From Cytidiella melzeri (Eukaryota; Basidiomycota; Agaricomycetes; Polyporales; Irpicaceae), in contig JABYQR010000197.1 of the NCBI GenBank assembly GCA_022592445.1, positions 1 to 64,000 on the forward strand: a stretch of 64,000 nucleotides of DNA, given 5' to 3'. Each line of letters starts with the position of its first letter. Position 1 is the first letter of the stretch. Shown here piece after piece: positions 49,556 to 60,980 of the stretch. The notes under the pieces are model-generated. The model did no database searches, had not been told where the DNA came from, and saw nothing but the letters and a program-made list of their open reading frames with translations. Made by a program: the position numbers and the translations under genes.

Positions 49556-52500
49556 ATGGCCCGGGGAGAGAACTTGAAGGAGCCTCCCTCTGTGTATCAA
49601 TGTCGCCCACCGACGTGGCTACCCAAAGCGCATGAAGCATCGGATCTGGGTATCTGCTTGTTTGCTCTCACAAAAGAACCGATGGCTGAGGTGTACTATA
49701 GGATATGTGGGCTTCTTCCCTCCTCGCCCGGATCAGGAGGAAGAGGCCCTCACAGAGACCAATATCAAGAGTGGGCTTGTCCTAGCTCCGTTGGTACCGG
49801 TAAGTACTTCAGGAATGCTCATGAGTGTATCTTACTCCAAGATCATAGTTGGAGACGTACAGTGCGCAAGAAACTGTACGAACTGGGCTGGTGGCGGAGA
49901 ATGCGTTAGCTGAACTGGAGGACTTGATGAATCAAATCTTCATGCGAAAGGCCGAATATCTGCCCCGAATCCCGTAAGCTCCAAAGATGTATCTGAGGCT
50001 AAAGACTAGACGCACTCTTCGACAGGCCGTCAAGTTTCCGGTTACCTTCAAGAGTGACCTTGAATGATGCAAAGAGGCAGGCCTGGTTTGCCGACCTGGC
50101 TAATCCTGATGTCCCTCTTCAGAAACTAGGGAAGAGTGTACCACATGGGGCCAAGGGTCACGACCTCTTGGATCTTCTACATAGAAATAATGTGGCCATT
50201 CCACGCGCAGTGTGGTTTCTACGTGTGTTTGGCGGTAATGAGACTGTGAGTCAATGTAATCTTGAATTAGAATTTTCTACATCAAATACTATATAGGTAG
50301 GTCTGCGTAACAAGCCGCAGTACAACCCTACTCAATACAGCGTTGATTGGGCAAATCTTGTCACTGGATATCTACGCAAGCAGTTAACCGACATCGCGTT
50401 GCCCATGGCTCCTCGTCCTGGCCTTAACGTAAAACAAACCTTCAAGGGTGTCCTTGCTGAAACCGACTCACGTGAACGTTGGCTATCTCGATTCTCTTAC
50501 AGGTATGTGTCTGCGATATTCACACGTACCTTGGTCTTACTTGGACCAGCTTGAGTCTACTACGCGCGTTTTACGCAGAAGGTCTTGTGGACAACCGAAC
50601 TTTTCTTGTTTGGCTTGTACAACAGATGGCTACCTGTAATCTTGCCCAGCTTGGATTTGTTGCCCGTATTTCCGATGAATACCTCGACGGCATGCTCAGC
50701 TGTCGTGCGCTCGCCCGACCGTTCGTTGAATATTCATTGTGTCGCATTTCGGAGGTGTGTTTCTCGCGTTAGCATAGTATCAAACACTGGATAACGTTTA
50801 ACCCAGATCCAAGCCACCCCTGCGAGTGAGCATCTAGGATCAGTCGTGCAGGTGTTACACAACATACTTCTGGTCCGTAGACGAAATGTCAGGATAAGGA
50901 CATATGCTCATTTCCTTTCGCTCAGAGAACACTTTTAGCTCTACCCGATGCATTCGTAAACCCTCGCATCTGGGCTCAGCACTCGGCGCTGATCGATGAA
51001 GCACTTTCCGAATACTCCAGCAGGAATAGTTTCACAATTCCTGAGCAAAATACCCAGGCCCTTGACCAAACATTCATCGATACACTGGCAGACATCAGAC
51101 GACGAAACAGTGCCATGCTCTTCAGGGACCTACCACCACGTATCGCAGGCCACCTATCGTCAGCATTGTCAGACATCAAGGTGAACAAACAATCGTCTCG
51201 AGTCTCATCTGCGCATTTCTTACCAATTTCCAGCTCCTCAACTCGCTGAACGGAAAGTCAGACCTGAGCACAACCGTATTCTTTGACCCGAGCTCTGACT
51301 ACCTAGCCACATTCCCTGGAAAGCTTGACATCCTATTGACATGGAGCGTCACACCTCTCCAGCATGGTGATCATAGGCCATACGCTGCAGTCTCTCTCCT
51401 ACGATTTTGGCGTGGCCGGGCTGAAGAACGTGCGGTCAGACGAGGGCGCGACAGTCCCGATAATTTCATTCAGGACCAGCTTTTCGACTGGTTGGACTCG
51501 AGTGATGTCGCTGCCGATGCCACAAATTTACCCTGTATTGCGCTTCTTTTCGGACAGCTTGTGAAGCACGGGCTATTCTCATACCCGCACTACATACAAC
51601 GCTTGGTTGCTCGAGGTGAACAGGGTCTTGATTGCAGTCAGGTACGAGAAGCGCACCGTGTGCAAGGCAAATACTGATTCACGTCCAGGAGCACGGATCG
51701 CGCCATCGACGCTTCGTGCAATGGATTGCGTTGCATAATTCCTCCTCTGCATTGATTGGACAGCGGAAGGTCACTTTGTATGGTGCAAGAGCTCGCGAAA
51801 TACCAGAAGACGTTAATGAACGAAGTATCCGCAAGCAGATTCGGGCACTGTTGCCTGAGCTGTTCGATGGTGGGTGATATGATGAGCTTCAATAGGCCTT
51901 ACTGATCTCATTAATGCTAGGCTCGCACGTATCCGTGGATCTCAGTTCTGATTTCTGTGCTTCTTGCGATGACCTGTTCTCGGCAACTCGTTTCGAGCAA
52001 GTGAGGCTTATGAACGGCTGGCTCCTACCAGTTCTCAAGAAATGGATTGCCGCGTTAGTCGCATACTCCCTCACGAGCGTGCAGCTTGTCCTGACAACCC
52101 ATAGCAAAGGAACTACTTTCGATTCAAATGATCGCACCTTGAAGATCTACTGCACAGCGACCGCTCTCCTCGCTCGCTGCCGATGCTATGGTACAATGCT
52201 AGAGGTATCCAGTATTTCCACCAACTACATCGAACACTGCTGACCCTATGTTAGCTAACGCTGTCTACACTAGAGCACGCATCATCAAACGAGCTACTCA
52301 CAGCTGTTTTACGGACATTACGGCAGCATGTCGAAGTGTGGGCATGCATGGACACAATGAAGAGTATCACTTCCGCACTATTTTCCGCACACACCGTCTG
52401 GAAGACACGAGGAGTCCGTAGTCGGCCTTTGATGAAGCTTCTCATTGAACTCGACGATGGGCGTCTCTTGGAACATACTGCTCGAGAGCAAGTGCTTACG

Positions 52501-55337
52501 GACCTCACTGCTTTCGCTTACGTGAGTGTATCTTCAAGTCGGCCCTGCGCACCATTCACATTCTTCTCAGGCTTTGCGTCCAGTCAGTGATCATCCTCAG
52601 GAACTACCGAATGCTTTACCAGAGATCCTCCTTCTCGCCACCGATTTTAGTCCAGATGCCCCCATAACCTTAGCGAATAGTTTGTGGTACAACTATCGCT
52701 CAACAGCCGGCTGGGACTGGTTAGTATGGGACAACACTGTGGCGAGTCTACGGCAGCTCCCGTTGATTGTTGAAGACGACATCAAGCGCAAAGAGTGCAG
52801 CTACAAATACGCTGTGTTTTTGACGCACGTCGATCAGCATCTCCCCACTGGATTCGATGAGCAGATACTGTCATGGTTCCTTGGATCAGGCCGAAATGAG
52901 ATTGCAGCGCTCTCTGCAGAAATATGGGATGAGCTAATTGTCGTACTCCTGTACCTTTCGATACACGGTGCTCTCGCGGCAACGACTATTCTCACCGGGC
53001 TGGTCTATCCCATTTGGTCCATGGCGGCTTCAGCTTCTTCGGTTCAGGAGGGTACATTCTTAGAGATCCAGCTGAGCGCGGCAAACAAGCTTTGCAATCA
53101 CCTGCTTCTCCAGGAGAAGTGCATTGACGGGGTCCCTCCTTCGAGTTTCTACCAAATCCAGGGATTGCAGACACGGCGGCGGGATGTTTTCCGCCACCCT
53201 CACTTCGCCGCTCTTGCCGAAAATGTGCCTACGCTTGTTCTCATAGAACACAACGGCAACCTCCCAACCCATTTACGAGAGGGCTGCTGCTTCTTGCGAG
53301 AAGCTCTCTGTGCAAGGAGCGTCTTTAGGCTTGGGATTTATCGGGATTTGGAGACGGTTCACCGAGCCTTTGACCGTGTTTTGGGGAATCATGCTGTTTC
53401 TGAGGAACTTCAAGTACCCCTTATCAACGCTTTGAAGGTTATGTTCGCTGAAGACCATGATAGTATGTATACATCCCCTCAACCTCTGAGTGATTACTAA
53501 TTTCAATTAGGCGGCTGCCCTTCTGTCGAGAATTGGCAGATTTTTTCCACATCTTTGAGTCCGTGGAAGCTAGCTGCAACCTCCATTGAATTGCGCTTTA
53601 CAATCAAGCAGCTGCAAGAGGCCTTAACTCAAGACAACTCGCGAGAAAAGGCTCGGGGAGCACTCGCCCGTCTTACCTCTTCCTTATTTAAGCAAGGCAT
53701 GAGTCCAGAAGCAGTTGATTTCGTGGCGGTGATGGTCAAAGGCGCAAGCATGGAGATTGTCGCTCGAGTAAGGGTATATTTACGCTCTTCGGACAGACCA
53801 CTGACATAGTTGATCCAGTTTGTAAGCGCGGGACTGAGGCGGATTTCTGAGATATTGAAAGCGGGGTCGCGACCGCGGCGCATACCAGATTATGTAGAAA
53901 TCACCTCTAAAGCAGGCGAGGTCTTACGTTTCCTAACCAACATAGCTCATCCCGTCAGCGAGGAAGCTATTGTCTCTGCGCCTCTGGACACACAAACGCA
54001 CGAAGAACTGATTGTAGGAATGCGGCATGAACTAGCAACCATCGAAAACATCTTGATCACTGCGCGCGCGGACCCTCCCAATCAAGTGGACGTGCAAACA
54101 GTCTCCCATGCCCTCATCCTCTTCGCAAGAATAATGCAATTCAGCCTTGGCTTTCCCTCCCCACGTACGTCAAAGTACAGCGCAGAATCGGAAGGATTAT
54201 GCAACACAGTATTCAACCTAGTTCTGGTGAGTATTGACTACTGAGCCCTCTTGATGTTCATAATCTAAGCGAGCGATTCAGCTGCACGGTTCTGGCCCAA
54301 CGCTTGATACCGTACTATACCCATTACTGATCGATACCCTATATTACTTACTTGACGGTATGTATAGATTGTATTGATATTAATCCGCTCATAGCTGATC
54401 TGTGTTCCTTTTGTATCTTGCAGAAATACCCGTAGACCCTAGAGCAACATCCTACGATCCTTTCACCAGCTATCCCATGCTTGAATTACAGCAGCTACCT
54501 CCGGATATGCCGACATTTTACAGGTCCCGCATACGCACGCTCCTGCCTTTCGTCTCGCCGAATGCTTCAGTCGCAGATTTGGCATATGTCTCGAAGGACA
54601 ACAGCATCGTCCCAACCCCCGTACAGAATAGGCCATGGGAGTGGGTTGAGTATCTTGGGGAACGCTCGGTGCACGACTCGAAGGAAGAGACAGCCTCTGA
54701 CGATGCGATGAAGAATTCGACGTCTTTGTCGTTGGAGTTATTTGGAACCCGCATCGTTGGCAAACGCCTAGAATATCTTATCGCAGACGATACCGCTAAT
54801 ACCAAGGACGGCGGTCAGAGAGTGCAAAATACTCTCAGCATGCTACACGAGACCTCTTTCACAGAGAGCATCTTCAAACGAGACTGGAGAGAGAGCAGGT
54901 TTTCTGCATCCTATGCCCCCCATGAGACGGCTCATTCTGAGCTCGAGGATGTACTTGGTGCCCTACCCACCTTCACAGCTACCGATCATCGCTCTAGCAG
55001 TTCGAGAATGGCCTCACCTGTGTCTTCCATCAAGTCTCGTAGCTCTGTACAACCTCCGGGCCTGTTCATGACACATCAAAGTCCCGCACATCTGCAGCAG
55101 CAACAGATGTCGATGTCTGGCTCAACAGTAAGCGACGCCATCGACGTGGACAGCCTGAGCATCGAGGTTGCCAATTCCAACGCCTCTTCTTCGCAGCTAC
55201 AGGGTGGGACCAAACGAAAAGCGACGGAGGACCTCACCGACGACGACATAGAGATCGTTCAAGGACCAATGCCTTTCTCGTCGAAGAAGCAGAAAGGGAA
55301 GAGTGCTGCTGGGAAGTCGAAGGCGAAGAAGCGATAA
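49556..55337 (+). CDS. MED12: Mediator complex subunit 12 (Srb8)
   Basis: Med12 is the large subunit of the Mediator kinase module with Cdk8, cyclin C and Med13; it activates Cdk8 and mainly represses transcription in the nucleus. The likely start is MARGENLKEPPSVYQCRPP at 49556. The conserved Med12 N-terminal block follows: WLPKAHEASDLG, YVGFFPPRPDQEEE, NCTNWAGGGE, then LPSRVTLNDAKRQAWFADLA and IPRAVWFLRVFGGNE. Next come SLSLLRAFYAEGLVDNRTFL and a very long helical region (for example FIQDQLFDWLDSSD, QIRALLPELFDG, LLATDFSPDAPITLANSLWY). The tail is Ser- and Gln-rich and ends with a basic stretch (KKQKGKSAAGKSKAKKR), a likely nuclear signal. About 15 to 20 introns. The family call rests on the N-terminal block; the middle is divergent. 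Confidence 0.88.
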
Positions 55338-55972
55338 CGTGCACCAATGTACCACCTATCACTGATAATCATTCATTACTACCCCAGTCAACCTCTTCTG
55401 TGCCAAATGTAATAGTCCACACATTTTCCTGTGCGAGATTTCTCAGTAAATGATATTCTACAACCATACACCCTGTAGGATAGTCCAGCATTTTAGACAA
55501 CTTCGATGCCGTCTTCAAACCCTTCAGCGTGGAGAGTAGTGTTCTGGCTACGTACGCGTATGACCCAAGTGTAAGCAGTCAGAAGGTCGTGTTAAAACTA
55601 TATAATATAATAATATGATATGATATGTAGTTTCCCACGCCTTATTACAAGGACGCTTTAGGTAGCAGAATTCCCACAGTCTTAGTATGGGAATTATGCA
55701 GCCGTATATGGAAACTCTAGTAGTAACCATCACATTAGCTGAGACGTACAGATATGGGTTGTAGTAGTACTAGTCATATATGTACGCCTGTGTTCTAGTA
55801 GCATAGGAAATGACATGGAAAGCACATATGACTCCAGAGGATGCCTAAAGCATACATCTGAGGACAAGTACTAGCATGAGTCATTTACTCATTATGTACG
55901 CCTCTGGTACAAGTGCTGAGCCTAGTCATACAATGAGTCATGCATGTGTCATGCACTCATAGCATGAGTCAT
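55338..55972. other. Region between MED12 and the retrotransposon
   Basis: Contains the MED12 3' end. From about 55740 the DNA is AT-rich and repetitive: TATGTACGCCT occurs twice (near 55779 and 55894), and TGAGTCA occurs three times (55877, 55934, 55965). The five bases GTCAT (55968-55972) directly before the LTR are the expected left copy of the target duplication. The right copy lies outside the window. Confidence 0.5.
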
Positions 55973-56495
55973 TGTTTGAAAGTTACGAGTGTAGGGGATG
56001 ACTAGGAGAGTCAACTAACTCTGGGAGTAAGTGTCTTTTTATTTCTCTGCTCTCTAGGAGCTGTATATATACATGTCTGTAACTAGATTACTAATGCTAC
56101 AGTAATGTCATATGAGTAAGGATTGGTAAGGATTGGTAATCCTATGAGTAATGATTGGTAATGCACAGTCCTGCTTGCTAATACTACTGAATAGAGAATG
56201 TAAGCGATGACTGAGCATCCTACATAACTGAATGGTGCTGACTGAGCCTTTAGTAAGCTCAATACATTTGGTATATGAAATATGAGTCATGCAGAAGCCT
56301 CATGGTACTTCTGCTATTCAGTCATGGAAACTACTGGAACACGATGCCATATGGTGTAAGTATCGCATCGTGTGTGACCATAAGGATGGTGGAATCACAT
56401 GCTATGTACTATCTGTGCTTATCTATCTACATATCTAATCTACATTGTCCATAGATCTGATGTCCGATAATCAGCGATACAATCTCGCTTTGACA
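55973..56495 (-). repeat. 3' long terminal repeat
   Basis: On the plus strand it runs from TGTTTGAAAG to GCTTTGACA, so it has the usual TG...CA ends. The left limit is set by where identity to the right copy starts (63944), the right limit by the adjoining polypurine tract. Length 523 nt. It contains a TATATATACATG stretch near 56065 and a cluster of GATTGGTAA repeats near 56118-56160. Confidence 0.85.
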
Positions 56496-56508
56496 CTCCC
56501 ACTTGATG
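56496..56508 (-). other. Polypurine tract
   Basis: The minus strand reads CATCAAGTGGGAG directly before the 3' LTR. This is the usual place for plus-strand priming. Confidence 0.6.
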
Positions 56509-56552
56509 CCAACATCATTTTGCTTTGAGCTACTTTGAATGACAGCATCTCG

Positions 56553-59168
56553 TTAGGGTGCAGTGAAGTTCACTAGTCCAAGACTCCCACTGAATTTAGA
56601 CTGTTTCTGAAATGCCAATGACTTGGTCATAATATCAGCAACTTGGTCTTCAGTTGGGATGGCATAGAGTTCTGCCTTTTTGTCTTCATTTATGAACTCG
56701 CGAACATAGTGATAACGAATGTCAATGTGCTTTGAACGAGCTTCAATCTTTGGATTCTTTGTGAAGAAGATGGCACCATGGTTGTCGCAATAGATCGTAG
56801 TGGGACCTCTTGGTGACATATCCAATTCCGTAAGCATAGTACGTATCCAAGCACACTGCCTCGCTGTGTCGCATAATGCCATGTACTCTGCTTCCATTGA
56901 AGAGAGTGCTACGGTCTTCTGTTTCCTCGAGACCCATGACACTGCGCCTTTGGCCAGAAGGAATGCATAGCCAGTAGTGGAGTGTCTGTCGTCTTTGTTC
57001 TCAGCCCAGTCTGCGTCTGAGTACCCAACTAGTCCAGATTGGCTGCGTCCATCATACTTGATAGCATATGATTGAGTACCAAGTAGATAACGGAGTATGT
57101 ACTTCGCAGCATTCATATGGATCTGAGTGGGATTTGACATATACTGAGAAAGACGTATGACAGCATATGAAATGTTGGGACGAGTGCCAATCATAACATA
57201 TATGAGTGTACCAATCAAGGCTTGATATGAACTCCTAAGCTCATGTTCCGCTGTATAGTCGGAATCTGCTTTACGAAGTTCTAGTCCAGATGGTAAAGGT
57301 GTACGGGCAGGATTAGCATTAATCATTTGAAAACGTTTAAGAGCATCTTCAATGTACGACCCTTGAGAAAGGTAGAGTGTACGCTCTTTACGATTTCTAT
57401 GCACTTGCATGCCTAGGATTAGCTTTGCTTCTCCTAAGTCACGCATCTCATATTGATTCATGAGATTTGTTTTGAGTGCTTTGATCCCAGCTTTATCGTT
57501 GCCAATAGGAAATATATCATCAACATAGAGGATAAGCATCAAAGTCCCCCCTTGTTGGTGATATATGTATACACCAGCATCGGACTCAATACGTTCAAAG
57601 CCTAAAGCTACAAGCGTATTGTGTATTTTGATATTCCAAGTTCGTGAAGCTTGTTTAAGTCCATAAATGGCTTTCTTAAGCAAACAAACATGGTTCTCTT
57701 TTCCCTTCTCTACGAAACCTTCTGGTTGTTCCATATAGATTTCCTCATCCAGTTCGCCGTACAGGAATGCTGTTTTTACGTCCAGTGCCTCGATTTCCCA
57801 ATTCTCGAGTGCAGCTATAGCTAGTAGTGTGCGGATGGACTCAAAACGTGCAACTGGTGAGAAGGTTTCTTGATAATCGATTCCTTCAACTTGCGTGAAG
57901 CCTTTTGCTACAAGACGTGCTTTGTAACGACCGTCAGATTTGACTGCAAAGACCCATTTGCATTTGACTATTTTTCGTGAAGGGTCTGGTCGTTTAACAA
58001 GCTTCCAAGTGCCATTCTTCATTTGAGAGGCAATTTCGTCTTGTGCAGCAGCGTACCATAAATCTCTATTGTCACTTTTCATCGCTTGTTTCCAAGTCTG
58101 AGGAAATTCGTTCATTGCGAACGCCGTGACATATGAAGACAATATATGTTCTAGAGATTCAGATTGACCCTCCGATTGACTCGGTAGATCAGATGGGAGA
58201 TCAATGTTCGATTCCTCCGGTGTCGAAGGTAATCTAGAAGATCCAGGTACTGGATTAGACGCTGTACGTCTTACTGGTCCAGGTACTGCTGGCTTCGTTG
58301 ATTCTCTCCATTTAGCCGTTTGCTCCTTTTGTCGCTTTTCAACACCCTTATCGCGTGCAACTGCCTGTTCATTACGCTTCACTTCGTCGACTGGATTAAA
58401 GCCAAGCGAAGGATTCTTTCCAGCAGTTGATCTCTTTGGTCGAGACGGTGGTTGCTGCTGTACTGGTTGACGTGCGTTTGAACGTGGAGGCTGAGGCAGT
58501 GCTTGCTGCGGTCTACTGACTGGTGTGCCGCGGGTATTACGACTGGGTGCTCTTGGCTGAGGTACAGGCTGCTGAGGAGGATTCTGCGGTTCTTGTTGTC
58601 TTGGATGATTATCATCTCTATCATCAAGCTCATTGTGACCAGCATCATCATCCTCATCAACAAAAGGTAAATCGATATCATGTAGAGGTTGTGGAGTATC
58701 GTCGGATTGGGGTTGTTTGGAAAGAGAAGTATCAAGATCGGTACGATATGGGAAAGTATTCTCGTCAAACTTTACGTCGGTCGCTAAGACTATCCGTTGT
58801 TTATCCCAGAACCGGTAACCCTTAAGACCAGGTTCATATCCAACGAATATCATAGGAGCTGCCTTGGCAGACAGCTTGTTCTGACGACGTTCCTTGTGTA
58901 TAAAGACATATGCGCGACATCCAAATACACGAAGGCGAGAAATATCAGGTTTTTCACCCAAAAATTTCTCAATAGGTGTGTGCCAATTAAGACGCTGACT
59001 TGGTAGGCGGTTATAAACGTATACGGCAGCCTCGCATGACAACTTCCAAAAGCCGTTAGAAAGACCAGCGTGGTGACGCATGGCTTCTGCTTTATAAACA
59101 ATTGTCTGCTGCCATCGTTCCGCTCTACCATTCTGCTGATGTGAATAAGGCGTGGATGTCTGAGTTCT
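56553..59168 (-). CDS. Copia pol: end of integrase, reverse transcriptase and RNase H
   Basis: This frame opens inside the integrase at about 59168 (HQQNGRAERWQQTIVYKAEA) and runs unbroken to the stop at 56553. It holds the integrase C-terminal signature (FGCRAYVFI, FVGYEPGLKGYRFWD), a Pro/Gln-rich linker, the reverse transcriptase (KCKWVFAVKSDG, YQETFSPVARFESIRTLLA, EALDVKTAFLYGELDEEIYM, VCLLKKAIYGLKQASRTWN) and the catalytic YVDDI (near 57517). RNase H follows (LVGYSDADWAENKDDRHSTT, LSSMEAEYMALCDTARQCAW, STIYCDNHGA-like region, DIMTKSL). All catalytic motifs I can check are intact. The piece lacks its own start and depends on the upstream frames. Confidence 0.93.
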   Translation of the reverse strand, partial: RTQTSTPYSHQQNGRAERWQQTIVYKAEAMRHHAGLSNGFWKLSCEAAVYVYNRLPSQRLNWHTPIEKFLGEKPDISRLRVFGCRAYVFIHKERRQNKLSAKAAPMIFVGYEPGLKGYRFWDKQRIVLATDVKFDENTFPYRTDLDTSLSKQPQSDDTPQPLHDIDLPFVDEDDDAGHNELDDRDDNHPRQQEPQNPPQQPVPQPRAPSRNTRGTPVSRPQQALPQPPRSNARQPVQQQPPSRPKRSTAGKNPSLGFNPVDEVKRNEQAVARDKGVEKRQKEQTAKWRESTKPAVPGPVRRTASNPVPGSSRLPSTPEESNIDLPSDLPSQSEGQSESLEHILSSYVTAFAMNEFPQTWKQAMKSDNRDLWYAAAQDEIASQMKNGTWKLVKRPDPSRKIVKCKWVFAVKSDGRYKARLVAKGFTQVEGIDYQETFSPVARFESIRTLLAIAALENWEIEALDVKTAFLYGELDEEIYMEQPEGFVEKGKENHVCLLKKAIYGLKQASRTWNIKIHNTLVALGFERIESDAGVYIYHQQGGTLMLILYVDDIFPIGNDKAGIKALKTNLMNQYEMRDLGEAKLILGMQVHRNRKERTLYLSQGSYIEDALKRFQMINANPARTPLPSGLELRKADSDYTAEHELRSSYQALIGTLIYVMIGTRPNISYAVIRLSQYMSNPTQIHMNAAKYILRYLLGTQSYAIKYDGRSQSGLVGYSDADWAENKDDRHSTTGYAFLLAKGAVSWVSRKQKTVALSSMEAEYMALCDTARQCAWIRTMLTELDMSPRGPTTIYCDNHGAIFFTKNPKIEARSKHIDIRYHYVREFINEDKKAELYAIPTEDQVADIMTKSLAFQKQSKFSGSLGLVNFTAP

Positions 59169-59795
59169 ATACCATACTGATGTAGGTATTTAGTGAACTC
59201 ATCATTCAAGAACTCTGTACCCCTATCACTGTGAAACTTCTTCATCTTTTGACCAGTTGGTTTTCCGCCCATGTTTTCCATCTCTTAAACTCGGATAATG
59301 CTTGGTTTTTATGCTTGAGGTAACATTGTTCCCCCATACCAGTAGCATCGTCTAAGAGAGTCATGGCGTACTTATAACCATCAATCGAAAGCGAAGGAAA
59401 TTCAACTAAGTCCGAGTGAACCAGTTCTAGTGGCTCCTTGGCTCGTGATAAAGAGGGTGGTTTTGGAAGTTGCTTTCCTCGACCAAGTTCACATCCGTGG
59501 CATGGAGCAGTTGAGGACGGAACAGAGATACGCTCAGGTAATCCCTTAGTCCCTTTGTGAAGATTCTCAACAATGCGCTTCCACGGATGTCCTAGCCTAT
59601 TATGCCACAACAGATAATTATCAGAGGTCTTTATGGCTGCTACTGTCTCTTGTCGCTTTACTATGCGCGCATTTATGTGGTACATGCCTGCGTCGTCACA
59701 GCTTCCATACAGGAAATCTTTGCCCTTGTGTTGTATAGTCCAGCCTTTCGCTGTTATTTGACTTGTATAGCCATTGGCCAAAGCCTTACAAGGGC
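59160..59795 (-). pseudogene. Copia integrase core, frameshifted
   Basis: The zinc-binding region (LLWHNRLGHPWKRIV then CHGCELGRGK) and catalytic core start (LVHSDLVEF, YAMTLLDDATGM) lie in one frame down to about 59260. The second catalytic Asp region (FHSDRGTEFLNDEF) lies in the next frame down to about 59168. Three breaks are seen: between protease and integrase near 59785-59795, near 59250-59262, and near 59160-59170. Each behaves like the loss of one base. The domain is otherwise well conserved. Confidence 0.85.
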
Positions 59796-60980
59796 AAAGA
59801 ATCGAGTAACTGCGTCTGGGATATAAAGAACGTTCTGAAGGGTGGCACGGCTTACTACACCATTTTTGAGCGTTGAGTCAATAATCACAGTCCCCCTTCC
59901 CAATATCTGAAGTGACATTTTCCTTCCTGCAACCGAACAGAATCCGGGTTTCACTGCAGCGGAATATTGTACAAAGTCAGAATATTGGTTAGTGATATGG
60001 CTACTCGCGCCACTGTCAATAAGCCATTGGACAGTATCACGCTCGTGCGAGGAATAGAGTGAACCAGTGATCATTTCGAAAGACTCAGTCTCGAATACAG
60101 GCATAGTTTCTACGTTAACACTTTGAACTCGTGCTTTTCCTTTTCCCTTCTGATCCTTTTTCCCATTCTTGTTGTCCTGTTTCTTCTTGTTCTGCTGCTG
60201 ATTGTTCTGCGCTCCAGACGACTTGTTCTTCCGAGTATTGTTATTGGACGGTTTAGTGTCCCAGTGTTCCTCGGTAGAGTGATTGGTCTTGCCACATCTG
60301 TCACACCTCTTTGAACCTTTATTGAATCGCTTGACTTGAGTTATCCTCGAAGCAGAGGTGCCTACTTCGTTAGAAAGACGCCTAGTTTCCTCGGCTTCAA
60401 TCTTAGGAATGATGTTACTCAAGGTCAAGTTCTTCAGGTCATCGATAGTGCTGATGTATGCGGATAAAGCAAGATCATATGAAGGAGGAAGTTTTCCCAG
60501 CAACAGGAAAGCCTTCATTTTGTCGTCAAGAGTGAGACCAGCAGTAGCGACATCTTTGATCATGGTCTGGTACTTTTCGATCTGAGGACGTATTTCTTGA
60601 TTTTCATCAAAGACCAGGTTGTTCAATTTCTTGAACGCAACCATGCTCTCGAGTACGTTGGACTTTTCGTACTCTTTCTTCATGGTGTCCCAGATGTACT
60701 TTGCATCAGTGATCTTGTCGTCGTCAAGTTTGGACTTGATAATATCGAAAGAAATCTTTGACAAGAGGTATCCAGCCGCTCGTATATTCAACGTCTTCCA
60801 TTTAGCAATCACTGCTGCATCAGCAGGAGAGCCTGGTTCCGTGCTAGCTCCGGTGACAATGTCCCAACCATCAATGAACATCAGAGTGGCCTGCATAGCC
60901 ATCCTCCATTCTTGATAGTTATTGCCTTTAAGAACTGGTTTGTCATCCTTAGCTAGCTTCTGGATTTCGTCGGAACTCAT
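59754..60980 (-). CDS. Copia gag and aspartic protease
   Basis: The 408-codon frame starts MSSDEIQKLAKDDKPVLKGN. The copia-type gag domain includes YQEWRMAMQATLMFIDGWDI, YIWDTMKKEYEKSN and MVAFKKLNNLVFDENQEIRP. A zinc knuckle lies near 60304-60260 (CDRCGKTNHSTEEHWD); the last ligand position holds His where Cys is usual. A lysine/asparagine-rich basic stretch follows. The protease has the active site WLIDSGASSHIT. The frame ends early by a single-base break before integrase. Its start codon overlaps the stop of the upstream frame (ATGA at 60980-60977). Confidence 0.92.
   Translation of the reverse strand: MSSDEIQKLAKDDKPVLKGNNYQEWRMAMQATLMFIDGWDIVTGASTEPGSPADAAVIAKWKTLNIRAAGYLLSKISFDIIKSKLDDDKITDAKYIWDTMKKEYEKSNVLESMVAFKKLNNLVFDENQEIRPQIEKYQTMIKDVATAGLTLDDKMKAFLLLGKLPPSYDLALSAYISTIDDLKNLTLSNIIPKIEAEETRRLSNEVGTSASRITQVKRFNKGSKRCDRCGKTNHSTEEHWDTKPSNNNTRKNKSSGAQNNQQQNKKKQDNKNGKKDQKGKGKARVQSVNVETMPVFETESFEMITGSLYSSHERDTVQWLIDSGASSHITNQYSDFVQYSAAVKPGFCSVAGRKMSLQILGRGTVIIDSTLKNGVVSRATLQNVLYIPDAVTRFFALVRLWPMAIQVK

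Noticed and set aside
58379..58768. 129-codon minus-strand frame inside copia pol
   Set aside because: Shadow of the Pro/Gln/Asp-rich linker between integrase and reverse transcriptase.
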